A stretch of DNA of 64,000 nt from Catonia carolina (GCA_035578175.1 JAQMRL010000021.1:5424038-5488037); one strand, 5' to 3'. Shown: positions 10,988 through 20,862, counted from the first letter of the stretch. Notes: generated by a model from the letters alone, not told the origin. A program made the numbers and translations.

Positions 10988-11727
10988 TTTTTTTTTTTTT
11001 AATTCCTAATATGTGTACGTTGCAATCTGTTCAATTTAGAACTATAAGCAACCCCTGCCCTTAACAGACAGTTGGAGTGTCAATTTATTTACATTCAATC
11101 TGTCCAGTTGCAGGGCTAAAATAAATAGTTCTGTTTCTTATCACATGGTCAGTCAATTAAATGACTGAATCATTTAAGAACAGAAGAGGTAGAGGTGTAC
11201 TGTGACACTAATCAGAGTTATATCCTCTGAAAGTAATGAATTTCATTATACAGCCAGACCCTGTGGTGAATGAAGTGAAGGTGCCATTTGCAGAGTGGAA
11301 AGTCTGTTCTTTTCAGATGGCCTGGCATGCTGAAAAGCGTAATTTTTCACTCAGTGAGGAAGGCAAGGTAAACCACCTCACTCCTTCTATTACTTAGTAA
11401 AACCTCTAGAGGTTCAAACCAGCCTTTCGGCTGATGACCTAAACAACAACAACAAGCAACCCCATGACCCAATGAGATGAGGATGATATTTATGACGTGT
11501 AAATGAGATGTAGTCTTGTACAGACTCAGGCCGACCATTCCTGAGAGAGTATGGTTAATTGAACCTTAACCATCAAAGTACACCGGTAACCACTTTCTAG
11601 CATTCAAATCCGTATAAAAGTAACTACCTTTTCTAGGATTTGAACCAGAAACCTTCGTCTCCGAAAATTAGCTGTTAAACAGCTGATTTTGGCGATGACT
11701 TTACCTCTAAACCAACCCGGTGGGTTT
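10988..11727 (-). mobile_element. SINE C (tRNA-derived), split by a repeat B insertion
   Basis: On the minus strand the SINE head carries the A box TGGTTTAGAGG (changed from TGGTCTAGAGG) and the B box GGTTCAAATCC, separated by a palindrome around the AACAGCTG core. The body and tail end in ATTAGGAATTAAAAAAA. The SINE is interrupted at 11056-11453 by repeat B, with AAGCAACCCC duplicated on both sides. Confidence 0.9.
11056..11453 (+). mobile_element. Repeat B, full length, nested in SINE C
   Basis: A perfect 10-bp target duplication (AAGCAACCCC at 11046-11055 and 11454-11463) fixes both ends of this family: 5' TGCCCTTAACAGACAG and 3' GATGACCTAAACAACAACAAC. The length is 398 bp. A poly(AAC) tail plus a variable-length duplication points to LINE-driven retroposition. 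GGTTCAAACC near the 3' end resembles a pol III B box, but it lies far from the 5' end. Confidence 0.9.
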
Positions 11728-12158
11728 GGAAAGAAATATTGGATATATTTTAGTGGGTAATCGGTCGAAACGTAAACCCCGGTAAATATTTTCCATGAAA
11801 CCACGATCAATAACGGGAACACTGGGAAAATATCAATGGAAATTTTTAAATTTTTGATTATTTAGAGAAACGTGAGCGGAAAACAATGGAGCCTATGAAA
11901 ACACATTAGATTGATTTTGGGGAAGGGGTATGATCCGAAAACATTGGCAAAATTAAGAGAAACTCTCCGAGTGAAATCTTTTAACAACAATACTTTAAAC
12001 TTCCAACTCTCAATCTTCAAACAACAAACTATAAAGCAAACCGAAACTTTCGAACTTCACATTTTAAAACGTGAAACCTTCAAATTATAAAACTTCAAAC
12101 TTTAACCTAACATGAAACCGCTTATGTATTCTGATCCAACTACCCCTCTGATGCGAGG
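11728..12158. other. Unassigned sequence with degenerate AAACTTCAA-type repeats
   Basis: From about 11990 to 12120 short related strings (ACTTTAAACTTCCAA, AAACTTCAAACTTTAA and the like) recur loosely. No gene seen. Confidence 0.45.
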
Positions 12159-12189
12159 CACTCCAGCGGCGCGAAGCGCCGCTGGAGTG
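12159..12189. repeat. Perfect GC-rich hairpin, 14-bp stem
   Basis: CACTCCAGCGGCGC and GCGCCGCTGGAGTG are exact inverted repeats around a GAA loop, in otherwise AT-rich DNA. It could be a transposon terminus hairpin, for example of a Helitron 3' end, but I see no CTRR end after it. Confidence 0.85.
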
Positions 12190-12194
12190 GCGAG

Positions 12195-12345
12195 TACTTT
12201 AATATCGGTTAAAGAAATACATACAATAGTATTTTCCTAACACACCCACTTATATTGCAAGTCAAACAGGTTATGTATTTAATTTTTAAATTTAATAAAT
12301 AATGTAAGTAAATCGGACATGTTAAGATAAGTGTACCGAGGTGAA
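12195..12345 (+). repeat. Direct repeat G, second copy
   Basis: Same sequence as 10800-10966, starting a few bases after the hairpin. It carries small indels, such as an extra CATA after GAAATA. Confidence 0.8.
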
Positions 12346-12616
12346 CATATATTATATCGTATACTTACATAATGAATTAATGTATTTGTTACATTTAATT
12401 ACCTCGTGTAATTTATTTATGAACAATTCACACAAAAAAATGGTTTTTGTATGGAGAAATGTAGGCCTTTTTAAGAGACAAGGTTTTGTAACGGTAACTT
12501 TTTATGTAATAATGTATTTTATATATAAACGAAGTAAATGGTCTATGGAGTAGGCCTATGTACTTCACATTGTAAGAATTTATAATTGAAATATTCATTA
12601 AGAGGTAATTGATTTA

Positions 12617-12709
12617 ATACATTGTGTGATTCTTATATGTATTTCAGGTGTTATATCTGACATGTCCTATACTCCTCCTGGAGTCTCCAGGGCGCAAAAA
12701 AAAAAAAAA
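12617..12709 (+). mobile_element. Jockey-like LINE, 3' UTR end with poly(A)
   Basis: TTCTTATATGTATTTCAGG, then GACATGTCCTATACTCCTCC, then a CCTGGA-GTC-TCCAGG hairpin and GGCGCAAAAAAAA match the 3' end of the jockey-like elements at 37287-37989 and 43350-44245. Only the last ~90 bp before the A run are present, so this is a severely 5'-truncated insertion. Confidence 0.75.
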
Positions 12710-12892
12710 AAATACGTACTTCTCCAGTCTTGAGAAATACGTCGGGAGAAAAAATCGTTGCTTAGGTGAACAACTGAAAGGCTAGTTCCACCCTCAAGGA
12801 CAGTGGTTTTAAACCGGTGTGCCGGAAACTTCTGAAACTTTGTGATATATGTGATTAAAAAAATTAAATTAATTTCACTTAATTATGTATTT
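12710..12892. other. Unassigned short spacer
   Basis: No gene or known repeat recognised. Confidence 0.4.
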
Positions 12893-13240
12893 TTACTTTC
12901 TCTTGCCTATATGACTATATAGGAATAAAAGTATTGTTTTTATTCGATTTTTCGAAATCAAGTTTTTACCGGAACTACACGTTTTCAAACCCTCTGAACC
13001 CTCACAAACATGTTTTTAGCGGTTGGTCTGTGTGAACAAAATATCTCAAGAACGGAACATTGTATGAACTTGAAACGTGAAAATTAAGTTAGATACCACT
13101 AGAGGACCCAACACGAACATTTTCATCAAAATCGGGTAACCAGAAGTAGTAGTTTAATACAGAAAATCACAAATTGACGCTAAACTAAGAATTTTAAAAT
13201 AATTTTTTAAATTTAAAGTTGTAGGTTTTTAAGTTTTCTT
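12893..13240 (-). mobile_element. Rearranged repeat A fragments
   Basis: 12893-13152 is the 3' end of repeat A on the minus strand (TACTTTCTCTTGCCTATATG ... GAAGTAGTAGTTTA), with almost no (TG)n. It joins directly to ~85 bp of plus-orientation repeat A (ACAGAAAATCACAAATTGAC...), so two pieces are fused head to head. Confidence 0.7.
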
Positions 13241-13265
13241 TCCAATTGTTATAATTTAATTTTTG

Positions 13266-13856
13266 TAGTCACTAATAACATTTCTTGTTGATATGACTTA
13301 ACAATAAATAAATAAAAAGAAAACAAAATATATCTAAATTACTTTGTTCTTAACTGCCCATAACAGACAGGTGGAGTGTCAAATTATTTACACCCAATCT
13401 GTTAGGGCTAAAATAAATAAATAAATCTGCAGGGCTAAAATAAATAGTTCTGTTTCTTATCACATGGTCAGCCAATTGAATGACTGAATCATTAAAGAAC
13501 AGAAGAGGTAGAGGTGTACTGTGACACTAATCAGAGTTATCTCCTCTGAAAGTAATGAATTTCATTATAAAGTTGGACCCTGTGGTGAATGAAGTGAAGG
13601 TGTCATTTGCAGAGTGGAAAATATGTGCTTTTCAGAGGGCTCGGCATGCTGATAAGCGTACTTTTCCACTCAGTGAGGAAGGCAATGGTAAACCACCTCA
13701 CTCCTCGTTTTACTTAGTAAAACTTCTACACGTTCAAACCAGCCTGTCGGCTGATGACCTAAACACAGTCACTAATAACATTTCTTGTTGATTTGACTTA
13801 AACAATAAATAAATAAAAGAAAACACATATTATCTAAATTACATACTTTGTTCTTA
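13266..13856 (+). mobile_element. Repeat B flanked by a ~90-bp direct duplication
   Basis: Repeat B runs plus from TGCCCATAACAGACAGGTGG (13356) to CTGATGACCTAAACAC (13766). On both sides lies the same ~90 bp, from AGTCACTAATAACATTTCTT to ACTTTGTTCTTAA (13266-13354 and 13768-13856). That is far too long for a normal target duplication. The repeat B copy has a small internal duplication of ATAAATAAAT around 13402-13440. Confidence 0.8.
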
Positions 13857-14085
13857 AAACCTAAAAATAAAAACATTTAAAATTCCAGTTTTAGATTAAA
13901 ATAAGTTAATAAATTTTCATAAGTTGTTTAAAATGATAATTGTTTCAATAAAACAATCGTTAGCGGTTACTAAAATAAATTTAATTTTAATTTTTTAAGT
14001 GGAAAACGTTATCTTGCAGTATTTTATTAGTCTTATAATACGTGTGTGTTAAAAAGACGCGACGCAGTTGACCTTATTACTATTA
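13798..14085 (+). repeat. Unit U, homologous in inverted orientation to 22735-23000
   Basis: About 285 bp ending GACGCAGTTGACCTTATTA recur as the reverse complement at 22735-23000 (AATAAGGTCAACTGCGTCGC...). No coding potential seen. It lies immediately before a repeat A copy whose closest relative in the window is the copy next to the other U. Confidence 0.75.
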
Positions 14086-14089
14086 AAAA

Positions 14090-14880
14090 TCTGTTGTGAA
14101 ACACTCACAACTTTCTCTTGCCAATGCTAATAATTAACAATAATCCTAACATTAGTAATAAAACATTAGAAATAAACAAAAAACTAACCTCAAAAAACAT
14201 AACCTAATTTTAATCATGAGTGAAAGACGCAAACTGAATGAAATTCAACCTCAGTTTGACTTAAAAATACGGCAAATCACTCTTTCACGCTAAACCAGGC
14301 CCTGTAGAGAAAAATGCTCTAAATAAAAGATGTAGAGCTCTTAATTTCCTATACATTTGAATATACTTTTTTGTCGTAAAATGCAAACTAAGGCCGAAAT
14401 CTTAAAAAAAATCGATTTTTCACTCGTTTTCGTGAGGAAAAAAACAGAAAATCGCTAATTACTTCTAAACTAAGCGTTATGCAAACAAATGTTTGAAATA
14501 AAAGTTGTAGGATTTTAAATTCTCAACAATTTTTATTTATACATTTTTGCGCTCAATGCATATTAAAGCCGGAATCTAAAAAAAATAATTGTTTTACGTT
14601 AAAACAGCCTCACCAAGAATTTCAGCAAACATGGCGCCTACCTTATCTTGTACAGCATAAAAAAATTCAGTAAACCAAGCGATTTTTAAAAAAAATCGTA
14701 GAGATATTTTTTATACACACACACAGACACACAGACGCACACACAGACCAATCGCTAAAAACATGTTTTTTGGGTTCAGGGGGTCTGAAAACGTGTAGAT
14801 CCGGTGAAAACTCGATTTCGAAAAATCGACATGGAAACAATACTTACCTTCCTTAATATTTATACAGGCAAGAGAAAGTA
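14090..14880 (+). mobile_element. Repeat A, plus copy with an internal deletion
   Basis: Starts TCTGTTGTGAAACACTCACA and ends CAGGCAAGAGAAAGTA. About 150 bp between AAAAATCGTAG and AGATATTTTTTATACACAC (near 14700) are deleted. It shares diagnostic variants (AATTACTTCTAAACTAAGCG, CACTCGTTTTCGTGAGG) with the copy at 23016-23945. Confidence 0.85.
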
Positions 14881-14889
14881 ATTATAAAA

Positions 14890-15365
14890 CTGCACTTGTA
14901 TACATTATCTGTTATGTTACAGTTAATTAGTAATGTAAACCTTTTATTATAGCGTCACATTTAAGTAATTAAAACATAAATTTACAACCTGAATAATAAA
15001 AAAAAATTTAAAATGTTTGTTAAAAGTATGTACTGTGTTAATAGTACCCGCTGTTAAACCGATAAACGCCAGTCTAACAAATAACACTTTCATCTATTTA
15101 CTTAATGTAGGTTTTAAAAGTGTATTAAAAATTTCACTTTCTATTTTAGGATATTCCTACGTTGGTCTAACTGAACCATAGACTATCCAAGTGGTCAATG
15201 AAGCTAATATTTGGTTTCGTTTCAAGTACAGTCAACTCCCGTTTAACCACTTTGCGGATTACCCGCGCACGTCAGATGAAATTTTTTTCATTCATTTTAC
15301 TTAACGTTAAGTAAATTTCTTGTAATGTGATAGCATTAAAGATAACATTTTTACAGCACAGGAAG
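14890..15365. other. Unit V and unassigned sequence
   Basis: About 14893-14997 (unit V) recurs as the reverse complement at 23957-24058. At about 15229-15280, CAGTCAACTCCCGTTTAACC followed by CGGATTACCC resembles one terminus of a Tigger-like element, but I see no partner. No gene seen. Confidence 0.5.
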
Positions 15366-15366
15366 T

Positions 15367-15612
15367 ACGCGCTTTGTAAAGTAAAGCACACGCTTAAATT
15401 TGTAAATACGCGCTTTGTAAAGTAAAGCAAACGCTTAAATTTGTAAATACGCGCTTTGTAAAGTAAAGCACACGCTTAAATTTGTAAATACGCGCTTTGT
15501 AAAGTAAAGCACACGCTTAAATTTGTAAATACGCGCTTTGTAAAGTAAAGCACACGCTTAAATTTGTAAATACGCGCTTTGTTAAGTAAAGCATATGCTT
15601 AAATTTGTAAAG
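15367..15612 (+). repeat. 41-bp minisatellite, six units
   Basis: The unit contains ACGCGCTTTGTAAAGTAAAG followed by CACACGCTTAAATTTGTAAA. Units begin at 15367, 15408, 15449, 15490, 15531 and 15572. The middle ones are nearly identical and the last is diverged (GTTAAG, CATATG). A partial unit follows (GCACCCGCTTTT). Confidence 0.95.
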
Positions 15613-15776
15613 CACCCGCTTTTCTTTGTGAGAAACTTCTGTTGAGAAAACTTCTGTCCCAAACCAAGAAAAAGTGTTTTAACTCAAAAAAAAAACAAAA
15701 GCAGATGACTGACTTTTTTAAAACGTTGTGACTTCTATTACAACATAGCTTCTGCACATCATTTGTAAGTAAACAA

Positions 15777-16121
15777 ACCCACCGGGTTGGTCTAGAGGTA
15801 AAAACGTCGCCAAAATCAGCTGTTTAACAGCTGATTTTCGGAGACGAAGGTTCCTGGTTCAAATCCTTGTAAAGGTAGTTACTTTTATACGGATTTGAAT
15901 GCTAGACAGTGGTTACCGGTGTACTTTGATGGTTGGGGTTCAATTTACCATACTCTCTCAGGAATGGTTGGCCTGGATCTGCAGAAGACTACACCACATT
16001 TACACGTCATACACATCATCCTCATCTCAGTGGGTCATGGGGTTGCTTATTGTTCTCGATTGAACAGATTGCAACGTACACACATTAGGAGGAATAAAAA
16101 AAATTATTATTATTATTATTT
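15777..16121 (+). mobile_element. SINE C, full-length plus copy (type example)
   Basis: The tRNA-like head has A box TGGTCTAGAGG (15789-15799) and B box GGTTCAAATCC (15856-15866), the two internal pol III promoter elements. Between them lies a 27-bp near-perfect palindrome (15813-15839) with AAAATCAGCTGTT and AACAGCTGATTTT arms. The body contains TACTTTGATGGTTGGGGTTC, and the tail is GGAATAAAAAAAATT followed by (ATT)n. Confidence 0.9.
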
Positions 16122-16309
16122 GCCTATATTCCCCTTAAGGAGAGAGCTAAATACACAAAACTCTAGCTCTTGGTGGTGGCTCTGTTCTTCCTTTTAGCTT
16201 CCCAAAAACCTTTCATCCTCTCACTTTGCGCCTTTTTCTCTTCGTCTTTCTATTTTCGCCCACTTCTTTTGCCTTGAGATCTGAACTGAATTTCCTGGTT
16301 TCTGATTTT
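16122..16309. other. Unassigned spacer
   Basis: Pyrimidine-rich on the plus strand. No gene seen. Confidence 0.4.
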
Positions 16310-16612
16310 TGCTTTCTCTTGCCTATATGAATATATAGAAAGGACAGTATTATTTTCATGTCGATTTTAACAAATACACTCTTCACCCAAATATACACGT
16401 AAACAGACCTCCTCAACCCACACAAATATGTTTTTAGCGATTGGTCTGCGTGTGTGTGTGAACAGAATATCTCAAGAACGGAACATCGTACGAACTTGAA
16501 ACTTGAAACTTAAGTTACATACCACTACCGAAACCAACACGAACATGTTCATCAATATCGGCCAACCAGAAGTAATAGTTTATTCGTATAATTTTTCACG
16601 TTTTGGTTTAGA
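16310..16612 (-). mobile_element. Repeat A 3' fragment, minus orientation
   Basis: Runs from GCTTTCTCTTGCCTATATGA to about TTTTTCACGTTTTGG. The rest of the element is absent. Confidence 0.75.
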
Positions 16613-16825
16613 AAACCAAAAAGTTTTGGTTAGAATTTTTCACGAAAATCATAGTACAATGTCTTGTTAAAGAGAAACTAAAACTCTAATAAAATTTACA
16701 AATAAATTTCACGGTTTTAGATCATTCTAGTTCCAAAGATTCGTGATAAATTAGCAAATCATTGAGCAAATTTATGATAATGTAATCCCGGTGTGCAACG
16801 CACACAATTACTCACTTTTATTCTG
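16613..16825. other. Unassigned AT-rich spacer
   Basis: No gene or known repeat recognised. Confidence 0.4.
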
Positions 16826-17089
16826 TGTTGTTTAGGTGATCAGCCTGTAGGCTAGTTTGAACCTGTAGAGGTTTTACTAAGTAAAACGAGGAGTGAGGTG
16901 GTTTACCATTGCCACAACTCACTCAGTGGAAAAGTAAGCTTATCAGCATGCCGGGCCCTCTGAAAAGCACATATTTTCCACTCTGCAAATGACACCTTCA
17001 CTTCATTCACCACAGGGTCCAACTGTATAATGAAATTCATAACTTTCAGAGGAGATAACTCTGATTAGTGTTACAGTACACCTCTACCT

Positions 17090-17444
17090 ATGTGGACCTA
17101 CCGGAGAATACTTCGAATACCGTGGACGGACAGGATCAGAAATATGGAGGTCCTCAGAAGAATGGGGAAAGAGCTGGAAATTCTGCCGAGCATAAAGATA
17201 AGAAAACTGACATACCTTGGACACATCATGAGGGGGCCTAAATACGAGATTCTGCATCTCATAATTCAAGGGAAACTCGTTGGTTAACACTTGGTGGGAC
17301 GCAGACGAATATCCTGGTTAAGAAATCTGAGAGAAACGTTTAACTGGTCGTCGCATGACCTTTTTAGAGCAGCAGTGGACAAGGTGCGACTGACCTTTAT
17401 GATAGCCAACCTCCGTAATGGAGAAGGCACCTGAAGATCAAGAT
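17090..17444 (+). pseudogene. LINE reverse transcriptase C-terminal fragment, inserted in repeat B
   Basis: The translation from 17090 shows WTYRRILRIPW, LRRMGKELE, KLTYLGHIMRG and, after an in-frame TAA (17285-17287), VGRRRISWLRNLRETFNW, ending with TGA at 17432-17434. This is the conserved tail of a group of insect non-LTR ORF2 proteins that follows the RT domain. A 10-bp duplication, ACCTCTACCT (17080-17089 and 17445-17454), brackets it, so this is a genuine 5'-truncated retroposition with no poly(A). Confidence 0.8.
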
Positions 17445-17505
17445 ACCTCTACCTCTTCTGTTCTCAAATGATTCAGTCATTTAATTGGCTGACCTTGTGA
17501 TCAGA

Positions 17506-17904
17506 CTGCCCATAACCGAGAGGTAGAGTGTCAAATTATTTACACTCAATCTGTTCGTTGCAGGGCTAAAATAAATAGTTCTGTTTCTTATCGCATGGTC
17601 AGCCAATTAAATGACTGAATCATTTAAGAACAGAAGAGGTACAGGTGTAAAAGACACTAATCAGAGTTATCTCCTCTGAAAGTAATGGATTTCATTATAC
17701 TGTTGGACCCTGTGGTGAATGAAGTGAAGGTGTCATTTGCAGAGTGGCAAATATGTGCTTTTCAGAGGGCCCGGCATGCTGATAAGCTTACTTTTCCACT
17801 CAGTGAGTTGTGGCAATAGTAAACCACCTCACTCCTCGTTTTTACTTAGTAAAACCTCTAGAGGTTCAAACCAGCCTACAGGCTGATGACCTAAACAAAA
17901 ACAA
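17506..17904 (+). mobile_element. Repeat B, plus copy nested in a minus copy
   Basis: Near full length, from TGCCCATAACCGAGAGGTAG to CTGATGACCTAAACAAAAAC. Its target-site strings match at 10 of 11 bases. Confidence 0.8.
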
Positions 17905-17994
17905 TTGTGATAAGAAACAGAACTATTTATTTTAGCCCTGTAACTAACAGATTGAATGTATATAATTTAACACTCCACCTGTCTGTTATGGGCG

Positions 17995-18565
17995 TACTTT
18001 TATTCTATTCAATAATTATTATTATTGGATTGTATTTGACGCCTACAATTAATTAATTAAATTATATATATAACAATCAGGTAGCTACAAGTATTTATTA
18101 TTACACGCTTCCAAGGGTAACCTGTCTCCGTTGGGTGGAGGTCTCCATAATTATCACTTAAATAAACGAACTATTTAAATTAATTACAATAATTTCATTT
18201 TCCTCGGTTTTAACTTCTGTGCAGTCGTATAATTTTAATATATTTATTAAACTAATTAAGTTTTGAATTTTTTTAATTAAATATAGCGGTAATCTATAAT
18301 TATTATACAGCAAAATATACTTACTATAGATACTGAAGTCACGAGATTGCTTTTTGTGTGTGAATGGGCTGCAAGGAAGGGAATTGAAAATTTGACAGTG
18401 CTGCCAACCTCAACAGTGAGACACTACTCGTACATTTCACTACCGTACAGTTTCTATTGTGCGGTTGCAAGCTCCGTGTAGTTGTGGAGGGGGGGTTGAA
18501 GGGGGTACGGGTCAGGTATAATGAATGAGTGACGCATGCTGGGAGAACGATTGTTGTATAAAAAA
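17995..18565. other. AT-rich spacer containing direct repeat D, copy 1
   Basis: About 18277-18455 matches 20575-20780 in the same orientation (shared GGGAATTGAAAATTTGACAG, AGACACTACTCGTACATTTC). No gene seen. Confidence 0.6.
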
Positions 18566-19527
18566 TCTGGTGTGAAACACTCACACAACTTTCTCTTGCC
18601 AGTGCAAATAATTAACAATAAACCTAACATTAGTAATAAAACATAAGAAATAAACACACAAACTAACCTCAGTAAACATAACCTAATTTTAATCATGAGT
18701 GAAAGACGCAAAATGAAAATCAACCTCAGTTTGGCTTAGAAATACGGAAAATCACTCTTTCTCTCTAAACTAGGGTCTGTAGAGAAAAATGCTCTAAATA
18801 AAAGTTGTAGATCTTTTAATTTTCTATAAATTTGATTATGAACTATTTTGTCGTAAAATGCATACTAAGGCCGAAATGTTAAAAAAATAGATTTTTCTCA
18901 CGTTTTCGTGAGAAAAAAAACAGAAAATCGCAAATTACCGCTAAACTAAGCGTTATACAAAAAAATGTTTGAAATAAAAGTTGTAGAATTTTAAATTCTC
19001 TACAACTTTTATTATTTAAATTTTTGCTCTAAATAGCATATTAAAGCCGTAATCTTAAAAAAAACTTTGTTTTTACGTGAAAACAGCCTCACCCAGAATT
19101 TCAGCAAACATAACGCCTACCCTATCTTGTAGAGAATAAAAAATTGAGTAAATGAGGCGATTTTAAAAAAAATCGTAGGACCAGTTTTTGAGAAAATCGC
19201 AAAAAAGTGAAAAATTACACGAATAAACTACTACTTCCGTTTGATCGATTTTGATGAAAATGTTCGTGTCGGGTCCGGTAGTGGTATGTAACTTAAGTTT
19301 CAAGTTTCACGTTCGTACGATGTTCCGTTCTTGAGATATTTTGTACACACACACACACACACACACACAGACACACACACAGACCAAGCGCTAAAAACAT
19401 GTTTTTTGGGTTCAGGGGGTCCGAAAACGTATAGTTCCGGTGAAAACTCGATTTCGAAAAATCGACATGAAAACAATACTTTCCTTCCTATAATTCATTA
19501 TAATTCATTCATATATAAGAGAAAGTA
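18566..19527 (+). mobile_element. Repeat A, full-length plus copy
   Basis: Both ends are present, but the 3' hairpin is disrupted (TAATTCATTATAATTCATTC, then AAGAGAAAGTA). The (CA)n tract is at about 19346-19382. Confidence 0.85.
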
Positions 19528-19882
19528 GAAAGACATTCGTTTTCAAACATTCCATTTTGTTTTTAGCTTTTATTTGTTATGGGGAATTTTACATTATTGA
19601 CAACTACCCGATTTGATGGCTGCTTTGCTGTGTTATTTTACGTAGATTAGGCATGAGTTTGAACAGGGACCCTCAGTAGAGTTTGTTCACGGATGGCTGT
19701 CAGCTGGTCACCATACAAAGTCGCTTGCCCGACCGGTGTTACTTAACAAATAATAGTGACTTACTACAGGCTGGCTGACTGGGCTGGCCAAAAGCCTTTC
19801 CATAAATTTAACATATTTTTTTGTATTTATTACATTTATTTGTTTACACTCCGTCATAACTTTCACACTCCGTCATGGTGAT
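19528..19882. other. Unassigned sequence
   Basis: No gene or known repeat recognised. It is somewhat less AT-rich than its neighbours at 19650-19800. Confidence 0.4.
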
Positions 19883-20552
19883 TGCCCACCATCAGTATAC
19901 ATAGGCAATGAACCTCTCACAAAAACAGATACGGTCAAGTATCTCGGTCTGACTTTTGATAAACGACTAACTTGGAGCACACATATCAAACGGAAACGTT
20001 TATTACTGAATTCCCGACTTAAACTTCTATATTCCTTACTTCACAAACGATCAAAATTACCAATGGCACAAAAATTACGCATATATTGTTCTCTTTTGAA
20101 ACCTATATGGACCTACGGGTCCCAAATTTACGGTTCAACCAAACCCTCTAACTTGCAACGAATTCAAGCATTCCAGTGAAAAACATTACGCCTTATAGCA
20201 AATGCACCTCTTTACGTTAGCAACAAAACCTTACATACAGATTTGAAAACACCACTTGTACAAAATTCCATTGACTACCTATACAAACGCTTTCACAAGT
20301 CACACGAACACGAGAACCCACTGGTGCGTTCACTTTCCACCTTCCATTTACCTGATAATCCCCCCTAGACACCTTAAAAGACGCTTGAATAGAGACCTGC
20401 TAATTTGATATACAAATTTCATTGTTGGGGAGGCACCAATGGGGACCCTCCCCTCTCATGCCTATCATGTCATTTACATTATTATCACAATCATCACATT
20501 TGCTTGTTGTAAAATTTTATAGTTGTAAAAAAAGAATTAAAGAGAGAAAAAA
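19883..20552 (+). pseudogene. Jockey-clade LINE: ORF2 C-terminal fragment plus 3' end
   Basis: Translation in one frame gives KYLGLTFDKRLTWSTHIK, LKPIWTYGSQIYG and NLQRIQAFQ, then TGA (20177-20179), then KTLRLIANAPLYVSN and LHTDLKTPLVQNSIDYL. These are hallmarks of the jockey-clade ORF2 region after the RT domain. More stops follow at 20367-20380. The 3' end TTGTAAAAAAAGAATTAAAG with an A-rich run (to about 20552) fits a jockey tail. The catalytic RT domain is absent, so it is a dead 5'-truncated copy. Confidence 0.85.
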
Positions 20553-20574
20553 AAGAAATCTATAATTTTTATCT

Positions 20575-20780
20575 ATAATTATTAATCTATAATTGTTTAA
20601 TACAATCGGTAATCTATAATTATTATTCAGCAAAATACATTTACTATAGATATATAAGTCACGAGATTGCTTTTTGCGAATGAATCGGCTGTGAGGAAGG
20701 GAATTGAAAATTTGACAGTGCTACCAACCTCGACAGTGAGACACTACTCGTACATTTCACTACCGTACAGTTTCTTCATA
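20575..20780 (+). repeat. Direct repeat D, copy 2
   Basis: Repeats the 18277-18455 sequence with small changes. The jockey fragment and a repeat A copy lie between the two. Confidence 0.7.
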
Positions 20781-20862
20781 CTTTTTGTAAGCTGTGATTC
20801 ATTCCAAGAAAATGTTTTCTTCATAAAATTTACAATAAATAAATGTGACCTGTAATATTACT

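Larger units (their letters stand above)
16826..17993 (-). mobile_element. Repeat B, minus copy interrupted twice
   Basis: Three pieces of one minus-strand repeat B can be aligned: 16826-17089, 17445-17505 and 17905-17993. The first gap is a LINE 3' fragment (17090-17444). The second is a plus-strand repeat B (17506-17904) flanked by TTGTGATCAGA and TTGTGATAAGA. The order of events is therefore the minus copy first, then the two insertions. Confidence 0.8.

Noticed and set aside
15367..15612. Regularly spaced repeats considered as a CRISPR array
   Set aside because: The units are contiguous tandem copies without unique spacers, in a eukaryotic context. It is a minisatellite.
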